NCBI GenBank assembly: GCA_030146225.1
Contig: JASLCA010000194.1
Span: 1-13,218, forward strand
DNA: 13,218 nt
Source: Sphingobacterium sp.
GTDB lineage: Bacteria; Bacteroidota; Bacteroidia; Sphingobacteriales; Sphingobacteriaceae
Direction of reading: 5' to 3'
Shown here: piece after piece, positions 1-7,531 of the stretch
How the letters are laid out: each line of letters begins with the position of its first letter
How positions within the stretch are numbered: position 1 is the stretch's first letter
Position numbers and translations under genes: made by a program
Notes under the pieces: model-generated
What the model saw: only the letters and a program-made list of their open reading frames with translations
Told to the model about the DNA's origin: nothing
Databases searched by the model: none

Positions 1-482
1 CTTCGGTAGGTGATTTCCCAGAGATCGTTATCGAAACAATGGCCAAAATTATTACACATGTTGAGCAGACTTCATACCCTTACTACAGCAGTAAAGAAAG
101 TCAGAAGCCTGTTAAAACTAAGATTGCGGATGCGATCTGTGGGTCTTCAATTTTCTTAGCTCAAAATACGGGAGCTTCCGCAATTGCGGTAATGACTTCA
201 TCGGGTTATACGGCTTTTGAAATTTCGAGTTACCGTCCAGACACTAATATCTATGTATTCACAGGCAACAAAAACCTATTGAATCAATTGAGCTTAGTTT
301 GGAGTGTACGTGCATTTATGTACGAGAGATTCGAAAGTACAGATGGCACGATCCAAGATGTCAACAGATTATTAGGTGAGAAAAACCTGGTTGCTCCTGG
401 AGAAATCGTAATTAACACATCTTCAACTCCATTGCACGAAAAAGGTAGAACAAATACCATTCGGGTTTCGGAAATGAAATAA
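1..482 (+). CDS. pyk: Pyruvate kinase, C-terminal part (5' truncated by window)
   Basis: This is the last ~159 residues of pyruvate kinase, the glycolytic enzyme converting phosphoenolpyruvate and ADP to pyruvate and ATP in the cytosol. The reading frame is open from base 3, and SVGDFPEIVIETMAKI, just before the first internal Met at base 39, matches the end of the catalytic barrel (the E-T-x-x-G-x-[FY]-P...TM region). The rest is the C-terminal domain, with AVMTSSGYTAFEISSYRP, an alpha/beta core, and a GRTNTIRV ending like the usual KGTTNTLKV. The ATG at 39 is internal, not the start. The catalytic and nucleotide-binding parts lie upstream of the window. A strong terminator follows at once, so it ends its transcript. 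The identification is secure; the isozyme and effector preference cannot be judged from this fragment. Confidence 0.93.
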   Translation, partial: SVGDFPEIVIETMAKIITHVEQTSYPYYSSKESQKPVKTKIADAICGSSIFLAQNTGASAIAVMTSSGYTAFEISSYRPDTNIYVFTGNKNLLNQLSLVWSVRAFMYERFESTDGTIQDVNRLLGEKNLVAPGEIVINTSSTPLHEKGRTNTIRVSEMK

Positions 483-505
483 AGATAAAAGTCTTTAATT
501 TTTAA

Positions 506-540
506 GAAAGCCCTTCCTCATGGAAGGGCTTTCTTTTTTT
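506..540 (+). terminator. Rho-independent terminator of pyk
   Basis: A perfect 12-bp stem (GAAAGCCCTTCC at 506-517 and its complement at 522-533) closes a TCAT loop and is followed by seven T. It lies 23 bp after the pyk stop and separates pyk from the outer-membrane operon. Confidence 0.93.
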
Positions 541-570
541 CTCTTGTATTAAACACGTTACAGGTATGAG

Positions 571-602
571 TTTAACAAATTTTTACTCTTTTTCTACCTT
601 TC
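571..602 (+). promoter_or_regulatory. Possible Bacteroidota sigma-ABfr-type promoter for the OMP/GLPGLI operon
   Basis: TTTA at 571-574, a 20-bp spacer and TACCTTTC at 595-602 each differ by one base from the Bacteroidota TTTG / TAnnTTTG boxes. The predicted start is near 608, giving a leader of about 17 nt before the ATG at 625. A second reading, TTTCTTTG at 599-606, is also one mismatch away. It is the best candidate in the 84 bp between the pyk terminator and the next gene. Confidence 0.4.
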
Positions 603-624
603 TTTGCAGAACTAACTAATAGGT

Positions 625-3294
625 ATGATAAGAGCCCTACTAATTCTTTTTTTTATTGCTAGTCAATATACATACGCGCAGCGTATAATTACTGGAGTCG
701 TTGTCGATGCATCGGACAAAAAAGCCATGAGCAATGCTTCCATTGTTATCCTCAATCAGGATTCAATCTTGCAAAGCTTTGCCAGAACTACCGAAGATGG
801 GAGATTCAAGCTCAGTAATCTTAAATCCGGCAAGTATTTACTGATGATTACCTATCCCAAGTTTGAAGTCTTTAGTCAGGAGCTGGAACTCTTCCAGACG
901 GACCTGAAGCTGGATAGTATTAAAATAAATTCGCAAGCCAACCTATTGGAGGAGATTATCGTGACCCAGCGCATCCCCATAAAGCTTAAGGGGGATACCA
1001 TCGAGTATGATGCAGGGAGCTTTGAGACCGAGAAGAACGCTAAGCTTGAAGATCTTTTAAGAAGGCTGCCTGGACTTACCGTTTCGAATACAGGCGAAAT
1101 TACCGCACAAGGCAAGACCGTCTCCAAGGTGCTTATTGATGGGGAGGAATTCTTTGGCTACGATCCAAAGATTGCTATCCGCAATGTGCGGGCAGATGCC
1201 GTTGACAAGGTTCAGGTCTATGAACGCAAGTCCGAACAGGCTGAACTCACGGGCGTCGATGATGGCGTACGCCTGCAGACGGTCAATGTACTCCTAAAAG
1301 ATGAAGCTAAAAAAGGAATATTTGGGAATGCCAATGCTAATCTGGGCACCAAGAAACTCTACGATGCAAACCTTTTCTCCGCTCTTTTTAATAAATCAGA
1401 GCGTATAGGTTTTACCGGAAGCTTAAACAATATGGGCAACTTTGGAGATGCCAGCATGATTCGCATGAACAACCAAATCACGGGCTCCCCTAAGCATCAA
1501 AGCGCTGGAGTGAACTATGAGAACAACTTATTTCAGAAGAAGCTGCACCTTACCTCTAGCTATAGCATCAGCAATAACGGCAATTCCAATGAGACAGAAA
1601 GCTACAATAAGCAAGTAATCGATAAAGACAACAGCCAGGAGACTAGCCGTAATTCAGCGACGAGCAACAACAATTTCAACAATGTCTTACGCAGCAACAT
1701 GCGACTGAAGATTGACTCGGTAAGCAATCTCAGATTGCAGATAAATGCTGGAAAGGGGAATGCGAATAGCAGCAGTGCTTCAAACAGTAAGACCACCCGC
1801 AATGAAGGCTTAATGGCCAATGAGTTTGAAAGCGACAACAACTCCAAAAGCGACTCTGAAAATATGGATGTGCGCCTAGATTATAGACGCAGTCTAGGGA
1901 AAACAGGGCGTAGCATTAACCTGCATGTAAACACCCAATTGAACAACAAGTCTTCCACAGATTATGTGGACGAGTTGACCCATTTCTACGATAGTCTAGG
2001 TGTAGCCAATCGGGTTGTTAATGTGGATCAAACACGTCTTACGGAGACTAAAAGCAATAACTTCAGTACTTCGTTAAACTTTACAGAGCCGATAACCGAG
2101 AAGATTAATTTAACCTTGGGCTACAACTTTAATACCTCCAATAGCACAGGTCTTGTGGATGCATATAACAATGCACGAGGTGGCCAGCTAGATACGCTCT
2201 ATTCCAAAAATGAGCAGGATAAATACAACAATAATGGGATGGATATTGGGCTAAACTTCCGCTTTACAAAGTTTAATGTAAACCTGACAAATACGACCAC
2301 CTACAAGCAGCAGGATCTTGCCGACAGCTATAGGGATATCAACTTAAGTCGCTCCTTTTGGCAAAACAACTTCAATGCTAATATGCAGTATATGATTAGC
2401 AAGACGAAGATCTTTACACTGGGTTACCAAAACAACACCAATGTGCCGAGCTTTGCGCAGTTGCAGCCGCTACAGCCACCTACAAATGAGCTCTATGTAC
2501 AACTGGGTAATCCTGACTTAAAGCGCGAGATACGCAATGCTATCAATATGAATTTTAGTAAATTCAGTATTCTTAAAGCCTCTTCCCTAAATATTAATGG
2601 AAGTACCAGCTTTACCAGCAATGCCATCGTAAACAATTCTATTCTGGACACAACCGGTAAGACGACGACGACTTATGTCAATATAAGCGACAAGACCAAT
2701 TGGAATGCAAACTTATATGCCAGCTATGGGAGACCGATTTTTAATGGCGTATTACAGTTTAGTCCATTTATTACCACCTCCTACAACAATAACTATATTT
2801 ACATTAATGGGGTGCTCAATCAAAATAATAACAGCAATGCCAGTCTGGGTATAAACAGCAGTAAACAAAATTCAAAAGCACTAGACTTTAACATAAGCTT
2901 ATCCCTAGGGATGAACAATGAAAAGAACTCGGTGCAGACGCAGCTTAACAATACGAGCCTGCGGACGAATTTCAATACGGACTTGAAATATCACTTACCC
3001 TATAAGTTTAGCTTGACTCAGGTGATTTACTATGGCTTTACGGGGAAAACAAAAGCATTCCCAGAGCCTATACATCAGTTCTATATGAACCTCGAGTTAA
3101 ACCGAAAGCTATTGGAGAGCGAATCCTTGCTATTGAGCCTAAAGGCATTTGATGTTTTCAACAGCTACAACAATACGCAGCGTTCATTCAGTAATAGTAA
3201 TTATTCTGAAAGCAGGCAACAATTGCTTTCACAGTATTTTATGGTAGGCTTAAAATGGGATTTTAATAAAAACTTAGGTAAAAAAAATGATTAG
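625..3294 (+). CDS. Outer membrane beta-barrel protein, TonB-receptor-like with carboxypeptidase-regulatory-like domain
   Basis: An 889-residue outer membrane protein. A Sec signal peptide (about residues 1-19, cleaved after TYAQ) is followed by a carboxypeptidase-regulatory-like beta-sandwich (about 21-100, TGVVVDASDKKAMSNASIVI). Next come a TonB-box-like EEIIVTQ (109-115) and a plug-like domain (about 120-225) with LEDLLRRLPGLTV and KVLIDGEEFFGYDP. The remaining ~650 residues are Asn/Ser-rich alternating strands ending in ...GLKWDFNK, as expected for a beta-barrel of the OMP_b-brl_3 kind. Such proteins resemble SusC/TonB-dependent receptors, but no SusD partner follows, so glycan import is not indicated. 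The downstream GLPGLI gene overlaps by 8 bp and is surely co-transcribed. The start is fixed by the signal peptide. The substrate is unknown; the barrel family is confident. Confidence 0.88.
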   Translation: MIRALLILFFIASQYTYAQRIITGVVVDASDKKAMSNASIVILNQDSILQSFARTTEDGRFKLSNLKSGKYLLMITYPKFEVFSQELELFQTDLKLDSIKINSQANLLEEIIVTQRIPIKLKGDTIEYDAGSFETEKNAKLEDLLRRLPGLTVSNTGEITAQGKTVSKVLIDGEEFFGYDPKIAIRNVRADAVDKVQVYERKSEQAELTGVDDGVRLQTVNVLLKDEAKKGIFGNANANLGTKKLYDANLFSALFNKSERIGFTGSLNNMGNFGDASMIRMNNQITGSPKHQSAGVNYENNLFQKKLHLTSSYSISNNGNSNETESYNKQVIDKDNSQETSRNSATSNNNFNNVLRSNMRLKIDSVSNLRLQINAGKGNANSSSASNSKTTRNEGLMANEFESDNNSKSDSENMDVRLDYRRSLGKTGRSINLHVNTQLNNKSSTDYVDELTHFYDSLGVANRVVNVDQTRLTETKSNNFSTSLNFTEPITEKINLTLGYNFNTSNSTGLVDAYNNARGGQLDTLYSKNEQDKYNNNGMDIGLNFRFTKFNVNLTNTTTYKQQDLADSYRDINLSRSFWQNNFNANMQYMISKTKIFTLGYQNNTNVPSFAQLQPLQPPTNELYVQLGNPDLKREIRNAINMNFSKFSILKASSLNINGSTSFTSNAIVNNSILDTTGKTTTTYVNISDKTNWNANLYASYGRPIFNGVLQFSPFITTSYNNNYIYINGVLNQNNNSNASLGINSSKQNSKALDFNISLSLGMNNEKNSVQTQLNNTSLRTNFNTDLKYHLPYKFSLTQVIYYGFTGKTKAFPEPIHQFYMNLELNRKLLESESLLLSLKAFDVFNSYNNTQRSFSNSNYSESRQQLLSQYFMVGLKWDFNKNLGKKND

Positions 3295-4195
3295 AACTAG
3301 CATATTCTTAGGCCTTATTGCCGTCTGTACAAGCTTGAGTAGTCTTGCACAGCATGCCTATTTTCCGACTAAAGGAATTATCACCTTTGAAAAAGAAGTT
3401 TATGTACGTGCACGCATGCGAGAGATGACCAATAATATGGAAAAGCAAAATCGCGGCATGATGATGCGTTTTGGAGGTAATATAAACGACATCCCAGAGA
3501 AAACATCTAGCTTCTTTAATTTACATTTTGATGAAGATGAAACCCTTATGCTAGCGGTGGAAGAGTCCAACAAATCTTCAGGCACATCGGGGTCTGCGAC
3601 CATAACCCGATCTACGGGTTCAGGTCGAGGTGGCCAGAGCGGATCCATGCAGATGAGCACTTCTTCTGGCGCCAATATCAGGGTCAGTTCAGGTGGATTT
3701 GGACATGCTTCTAGAAAAAGTGATAAGATTATCTATCAGAACTTAAAGCAGCAAATCTCAGAAGTAGCTATGGAATTGGATGATAAAATTATCTTAAAAG
3801 ATTCCTTACAGCCCATAACTTGGCGCTTCACCAATGAGTACCGCAATATTGCAGGCTATGAATGTAGACGTGTCAATGGCGCTACTGCGGACTCCTTGTA
3901 TGTGATTGCCTTTTATACCGATCAAATCCCTTTATCAGCTGGTCCAGCCCTAGTCAATGGCTTACCCGGCATGGTATTAGGCCTGGCTATCCCCGAGATG
4001 CATATCAATTATTGGGCTAGAAGCATAGCGTTTACAGTGGACAATGTCCCTAGTGACTGGCGCGACAAGAAGAGTAAGGCCATGAGCATGCAAGAATTCC
4101 TAAAAACTTTAGGCAATAACCGCATGTTTGGCGGTGGAGGAAATACAGGTGCTTCGCAGATTAAGCGGAATATTATGGAAAACCTGATCTATTAA
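3287..4195 (+). CDS. GLPGLI family protein (exported, unknown function)
   Basis: A 302-residue exported protein starting inside the last codons of the outer-membrane barrel gene (8-bp overlap, different frame), which implies translational coupling. Residues 1-22 form a signal peptide ending SSLAQ. The family signature is GLPGM at 225-229, inside ALVNGLPGMVLGLAIPE, where the usual form is GLPGLI or GLPGMI. Before it lie WRFTNEYRNIAGYECRRVNG (residues 179-198) and the strand YVIAFYTDQIPLSAGP, both typical of the family. Unusual parts are a Met-rich segment (about 44-60, with M44, M47, M51, M58-M60) and a Gly/Ser-rich insert (about 96-140). GLPGLI proteins of Bacteroidota are often encoded beside TonB-receptor-like barrels, as here, but have no proven function. 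Action in the periplasm or on the barrel is inference. Confidence 0.85.
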   Translation: MIRTSIFLGLIAVCTSLSSLAQHAYFPTKGIITFEKEVYVRARMREMTNNMEKQNRGMMMRFGGNINDIPEKTSSFFNLHFDEDETLMLAVEESNKSSGTSGSATITRSTGSGRGGQSGSMQMSTSSGANIRVSSGGFGHASRKSDKIIYQNLKQQISEVAMELDDKIILKDSLQPITWRFTNEYRNIAGYECRRVNGATADSLYVIAFYTDQIPLSAGPALVNGLPGMVLGLAIPEMHINYWARSIAFTVDNVPSDWRDKKSKAMSMQEFLKTLGNNRMFGGGGNTGASQIKRNIMENLIY

Positions 4196-4198
4196 ACG

Positions 4199-4234
4199 CT
4201 AGCGCGGGGGCTTAAGTCCCCGCGCTAGTCTTTT
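4199..4234 (+). terminator. Terminator of the OMP/GLPGLI operon
   Basis: A GC-rich perfect 11-bp stem (CTAGCGCGGGG at 4199-4209 with CCCCGCGCTAG at 4218-4228) encloses an 8-nt loop with a CTTAAG core, and is followed by TCTTTT. It begins 3 bp after the GLPGLI stop. The T tail is short, but the stem is very stable. Confidence 0.85.
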
Positions 4235-4282
4235 AGACTTATTTCATATATTTAGGGATTACTTAACAAATTGTGGCTTACG

Positions 4283-5137
4283 ATGCACTTCGATAACCGT
4301 TCTATTAAGACCCTTAACCTAAGTCATTTTCAAGATGAGTTTCAGCATGATTATCGACTTTTACATCATACCCTAGATGGGAAGCCTAGTATCCCTACGG
4401 CACATAAGCATGACTTCTATCTGCTTTTCTTGGTGGAGAAAGGTGCCGGCACACATACCATCGATCGCAAAGTCTATCCGGTAGCTGATCAGCAGCTACA
4501 TATCCTATTGCCCAACCAGCTCCATAGCTGGGATTTAGCATGCGACACGGAGGGGTATCAATTTATGATAAATAAGCAGGTATTTGAATCCTTCCAAACC
4601 TCCATCCACAGCAGCTATCTTCAACAACTCAACAATCAGGTATTCTCGATTGACCAAGCTACTTGCCAAGCCTTGGTTTATGAATTTCAACAGCTCAATA
4701 TGGCCTTGCATGAGAAGGTGGATATCCCTTGGCAAATTATCTATACCCGCAGCCAGCTTATTTCTTTACTGATCAGTAAGGAGATTGAAAAGCAGGTTCA
4801 AGGCATGGCGCAGAAGAAGCTCCCAGCATTGGTGCTTCAGTTTGTGGATTTCGTAAATCAGCATTACCTATCAGAAAAAACAGTCGCCTTTTATGCGGAG
4901 CTATTGCATATCACGCCCAATTACCTCAATATACTCTGTAAGCGATCATTAAACCTTTCGGCACTAAGTATTATTCAACAGCGGGTCATGCAGGAAGCCA
5001 AAAGCCTGTTAAAACACAGTAAAAATAGCATTAAAGAGATTGCCTTTGCCTTGGGCTTTGAGGACAGCAGTTATTTCTCTAATTACTTTAAGAAGCAATT
5101 GGGCATATCCCCTACTCAATTTCAAGGAAAGTTATAA
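4283..5137 (+). CDS. AraC family transcriptional regulator with N-terminal cupin domain
   Basis: A DNA-binding regulator of about 284 residues. The N-terminal half (to about 160) is a cupin-type sensor: HKHDFYLLFLVEKGAGTHTID, VADQQLHILLPNQLHSWDL and GYQFMI are the successive strands typical of AraC_binding domains. The C-terminal ~100 residues hold two helix-turn-helix units. The first covers VAFYAELLHITPNYLNILCK, and the second has the AraC signature IKEIAFALGFEDSSYFSNYFKKQLGISPTQF. I choose the ATG at 4283. A TTG at 4271 extends the frame by four residues, but there is little reason to prefer it. The gene is 65 bp upstream of the amidohydrolase on the same strand and 87 bp after the GLPGLI gene, so it may control either neighbour. 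The ligand is unknown. Confidence 0.9.
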   Translation: MHFDNRSIKTLNLSHFQDEFQHDYRLLHHTLDGKPSIPTAHKHDFYLLFLVEKGAGTHTIDRKVYPVADQQLHILLPNQLHSWDLACDTEGYQFMINKQVFESFQTSIHSSYLQQLNNQVFSIDQATCQALVYEFQQLNMALHEKVDIPWQIIYTRSQLISLLISKEIEKQVQGMAQKKLPALVLQFVDFVNQHYLSEKTVAFYAELLHITPNYLNILCKRSLNLSALSIIQQRVMQEAKSLLKHSKNSIKEIAFALGFEDSSYFSNYFKKQLGISPTQFQGKL

Positions 5138-5188
5138 AATTTACATCTCTTGTAATATTTTACCGCATTCTACCCTACATTTCTTGCT

Positions 5189-5196
5189 TAACTTTG
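5189..5196 (+). promoter_or_regulatory. Exact Bacteroidota -7 box (TAACTTTG) just before the amidohydrolase
   Basis: TAACTTTG matches the TAnnTTTG consensus exactly and ends 6 bp before the ATG at 5203, so transcription could begin at or next to the start codon. No clear TTTG -33 box lies 17-23 bp upstream. It would give the amidohydrolase-ankyrin pair a promoter separate from the AraC gene. Confidence 0.4.
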
Positions 5197-5202
5197 TTGT
5201 AG

Positions 5203-6507
5203 ATGAAAAGGAAAGACTTTATTCAACAGAGCAGTATTCTTGCAGGAGTAAGCCTGCTAGGCAAGAACTTATGGGCAAAAGAATCAAAAACTATGGAGAC
5301 GATAAGCAAGCAAATTTGGATCAAAAATGTACGCCTGGAAACAGGCTTCAAGTATAATGACAAGGAAGTTATCGGAACAGAGACGGCTCTTTTCAGCCTC
5401 CGCATTCAGGATGGAATAATTAAAGAGATCCGAGCCAACAGTCCGCAAGCCGAGGCTATTGATGCAAAAGGCAGACTTATGCTCCCTTCCTTTAAAGATT
5501 ATCATATACACCTAGACAAAACTTTTTATGCAGGCCCATGGCAGGCCCGCTTAAGTAAGAATAGATCGGTGCGGGACATGATAGCCTACGAAGAGCAAAC
5601 CATGCCTGAACTCCTAAAGACATCTACCTTCCGGGCAGAAAAGATGATTGAATTGTTGCAGGCAAATGGAGTTTCCATGGCCCGCAGTCATGTGAACATC
5701 GAGCCCACATCAAAATTACAATCCTTAAAAAACTTGGAACTTGCTATTCAGAACAAGAAAGACAGCTTTAGCACCGAGTTAGTAGCCTTTCCTCAACATG
5801 GAATTTTCTTTTCAAAATCGGAACAATTAATGCAAGATGTAGCCCGATTGGATATAGACTTTATAGGCGGACTAGATCCCTATGCCATAGAAGGCCATGT
5901 GGAAAAGACCATAGACTTTATCGTAGACTTGGCTTTACAAAATAATAAAGGCATCGATATCCACCTACACGAGCAGGGGGATCCGGGACTTCAATCCATT
6001 CAATATCTATTGAAAAAGGTAGCCGAAAATCCGGTGCTTAAAGGCAAGACCTTCTTAAGTCATTGCTTCGCCTTAGCAAGCATGCCCAGCAATACCTTGG
6101 AGGCAGTGGCTGAAGCCTTAGCGGCACAGCAGGTGGGCATTGTATCTACAATTCCATTTGGACGCACGATTATGCCTATCCCTATGCTCTACAAGAAGGG
6201 CGTAGATGTGCGCACAGGGAATGACAGCATTATTGACCACTGGAATACCTTTGGCTCGGGAAGCATCCTAGAAAAGGCCAATATCATGGCTCAGCTGTAC
6301 GGCTGGTCTACGGAGTTTGACCTGTCACGTTGCTTGCGCCTTGCTACTCATAATATACTTCCTCTGGACAATCAAGGTCAACAGCAATGGCCCAAGGTCG
6401 GAGATGAAGCAACCTTTGTCCTCTTAGAGGCTTCCTGCTCAGCAGAGGCTGTGGCGCGGATATCACCTATTAAAAACTTTATGTATCATGGGAAAATGCT
6501 CTTTTAA
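5203..6507 (+). CDS. Exported amidohydrolase of the cytosine deaminase (CodA/AtzC-like) group
   Basis: A 434-residue metal-dependent amidohydrolase. From memory of E. coli CodA, the active-site set can be aligned. The metal ligands are H101 and H103 (DYHIHLDKT), H254 (IDIHLHEQ), and D341 (GNDSIIDHW). E257 is the proton-shuttling Glu and H287 (LSHCF) the further catalytic His. Q198 in AFPQHGI matches the substrate-contacting Gln. The residue after the catalytic Asp, Asp in CodA, is Ser342 here, so cytosine itself may not be the substrate. Residues 1-25 (KRKDFIQQSSILAGVSLLG) look like a signal peptide, Tat-like but with KRK instead of RR. That suggests periplasmic location, unlike cytosolic CodA. 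An in-frame ATG at 5293 (Met31) would give a cytosolic form of normal family length. The gene overlaps the next one by 20 bp. The family is confident; the substrate is not. Confidence 0.85.
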   Translation: MKRKDFIQQSSILAGVSLLGKNLWAKESKTMETISKQIWIKNVRLETGFKYNDKEVIGTETALFSLRIQDGIIKEIRANSPQAEAIDAKGRLMLPSFKDYHIHLDKTFYAGPWQARLSKNRSVRDMIAYEEQTMPELLKTSTFRAEKMIELLQANGVSMARSHVNIEPTSKLQSLKNLELAIQNKKDSFSTELVAFPQHGIFFSKSEQLMQDVARLDIDFIGGLDPYAIEGHVEKTIDFIVDLALQNNKGIDIHLHEQGDPGLQSIQYLLKKVAENPVLKGKTFLSHCFALASMPSNTLEAVAEALAAQQVGIVSTIPFGRTIMPIPMLYKKGVDVRTGNDSIIDHWNTFGSGSILEKANIMAQLYGWSTEFDLSRCLRLATHNILPLDNQGQQQWPKVGDEATFVLLEASCSAEAVARISPIKNFMYHGKMLF

Positions 6508-7168
6508 ATTTTTACTTATCGGTTGGCTTATGCTGAGCATTAGCAGTTTTTCTGCCTGCCAAGAAAAGTCTAGCCCAGCAGCAACACAGATGAATGAACA
6601 ATTAATTAAGGCCGTAACGGCGGGCGATACAGCAAGGGTTGCGGTATTGCTCACAGACAATAAACTTGTTAATAGCAGCAATGCCGCAGGGGAAAGCTTA
6701 CTTTTGCTCGCTACACAGCGTAATAATTTACCGATGGTGACGCTGCTTGTTTCCCGTGGAGCAGAGGTCAATCAACAGGCAAACAATCAAGACAGCCCCT
6801 TTCTATACGCCGGGGCTGCCGGCTATACCCCACTGCTAAAGGTATTTCTAGCACATGGCGCGCGATTCGACGTATTCAACCGCTATCATGGCACAGCCCT
6901 AATCCCCGCCTGCGAGCGTGGTCATATAGAGACTGTGAGCCTTTTGGCCAATACCCCAAAGTTTCCGATTGACCATGTCAATCGCTTAGGCTGGACTGCA
7001 CTTATGGAAGCAGTGGTTCTTGGAGATGGATCGGCTAAATATATACGTATAGTTGAAATCCTGATAGAGGCAGGAGTGGATAAGCGCATCCCTGACAACA
7101 ACCAGATTACGGCAGGCGAACACGCCTTAAAGTTAGGTTATAAGGAAATTGCGCAGTTACTTAACTAG
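6488..7168 (+). CDS. Ankyrin-repeat protein, probable lipoprotein
   Basis: A 226-residue protein with about five ankyrin repeats between residues 34 and 226. Examples are QLIKAVTAGDTARVAVLL, GYTPLLKVFLAHGARFD, HGTALIPACERGHIETVSLL and LGWTALMEAVVLGD, with a capping LKLGYKEIAQLLN end. The N-terminus is a hydrophobic signal ending FSAC (Cys24), which resembles a lipobox although Phe at -3 is unusual. The protein is therefore probably anchored in the envelope rather than cytosolic. It starts 20 bp inside the amidohydrolase gene in another frame, so the two are almost certainly translated from one message. Ankyrin repeats bind proteins, so partnership with the hydrolase is reasonable inference but not shown. 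Its 3' end overlaps the convergent MmcQ/YjbR gene by 12 bp. Confidence 0.87.
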   Translation: MGKCSFKFLLIGWLMLSISSFSACQEKSSPAATQMNEQLIKAVTAGDTARVAVLLTDNKLVNSSNAAGESLLLLATQRNNLPMVTLLVSRGAEVNQQANNQDSPFLYAGAAGYTPLLKVFLAHGARFDVFNRYHGTALIPACERGHIETVSLLANTPKFPIDHVNRLGWTALMEAVVLGDGSAKYIRIVEILIEAGVDKRIPDNNQITAGEHALKLGYKEIAQLLN

Positions 7169-7516
7169 GCTTTCACGCAAGCCCTTAGGAAGGCCTTTAA
7201 AGACTAAGTCATAGCTATCAGCCAGGAGCTGTAGCAATGCTGCATCGGACAATTCTCGGTTACAGTAGACGGTATTCCAATGTTTCTTATTCATATGGTA
7301 GCCGGGAAGCACGGTTTGCGGGTATGCAGCACGCAGCAGGATGGCTTTCTCCGGGTCACACTTGACATTAAAGGAGAGGCTATCCAATTGGTCTAGGCCT
7401 ATCAATGCAAAGACCTTTCCGGCAAGCTTAAAGACCAACGTATCTGGTCCAAAGGGAAGCTCTTCGGTAACATGTGGTTGTGCCAGACAGTAATCACGTA
7501 GATCTTCTATGTGCAT
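7157..7516 (-). CDS. MmcQ/YjbR family protein
   Basis: A 119-residue cytosolic protein of the MmcQ/YjbR family. It opens with the typical MHIEDLRDYCLAQPHVTEELPFGPDTLVFKL (start of the CyaY-like fold). It continues with KVFALIGLDQ, LSFNVKCDPEKAILLRAAYPQTVLPGYHMNKKHWNTVYC, and a closing helix with DSYDLVFKGLPKGLRESL. Length and order are those of the complete family; the motifs PGYHMNKKHWNTV and SYDLVxKGLPK are characteristic. The fold is sometimes called DNA-binding, but the biochemical function is not established. It lies 15 bp downstream of the thioredoxin-fold gene on the same strand, so they form an operon. No hairpin terminator follows; the stop lies inside the convergent ankyrin gene. 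Confidence 0.9.
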   Translation of the reverse strand: MHIEDLRDYCLAQPHVTEELPFGPDTLVFKLAGKVFALIGLDQLDSLSFNVKCDPEKAILLRAAYPQTVLPGYHMNKKHWNTVYCNRELSDAALLQLLADSYDLVFKGLPKGLRESLVK

Positions 7517-7531
7517 ACCCGTAATTATTTG

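Noticed and set aside
2350..2375. TTTTGGCAAAACAACTTCA as a second sigma-54-like site
   Set aside because: It lies within the barrel coding sequence, lacks the TTGC/TTGA -12 box, and no gene start follows.
4271..4282. TTG start for the AraC regulator
   Set aside because: It adds only four residues; the ATG at 4283 is the simpler start.
5040..5357. Plus-strand open frame of 105 codons spanning the AraC end and amidohydrolase start
   Set aside because: It overlaps two confident genes in another frame and has no coherent protein features.
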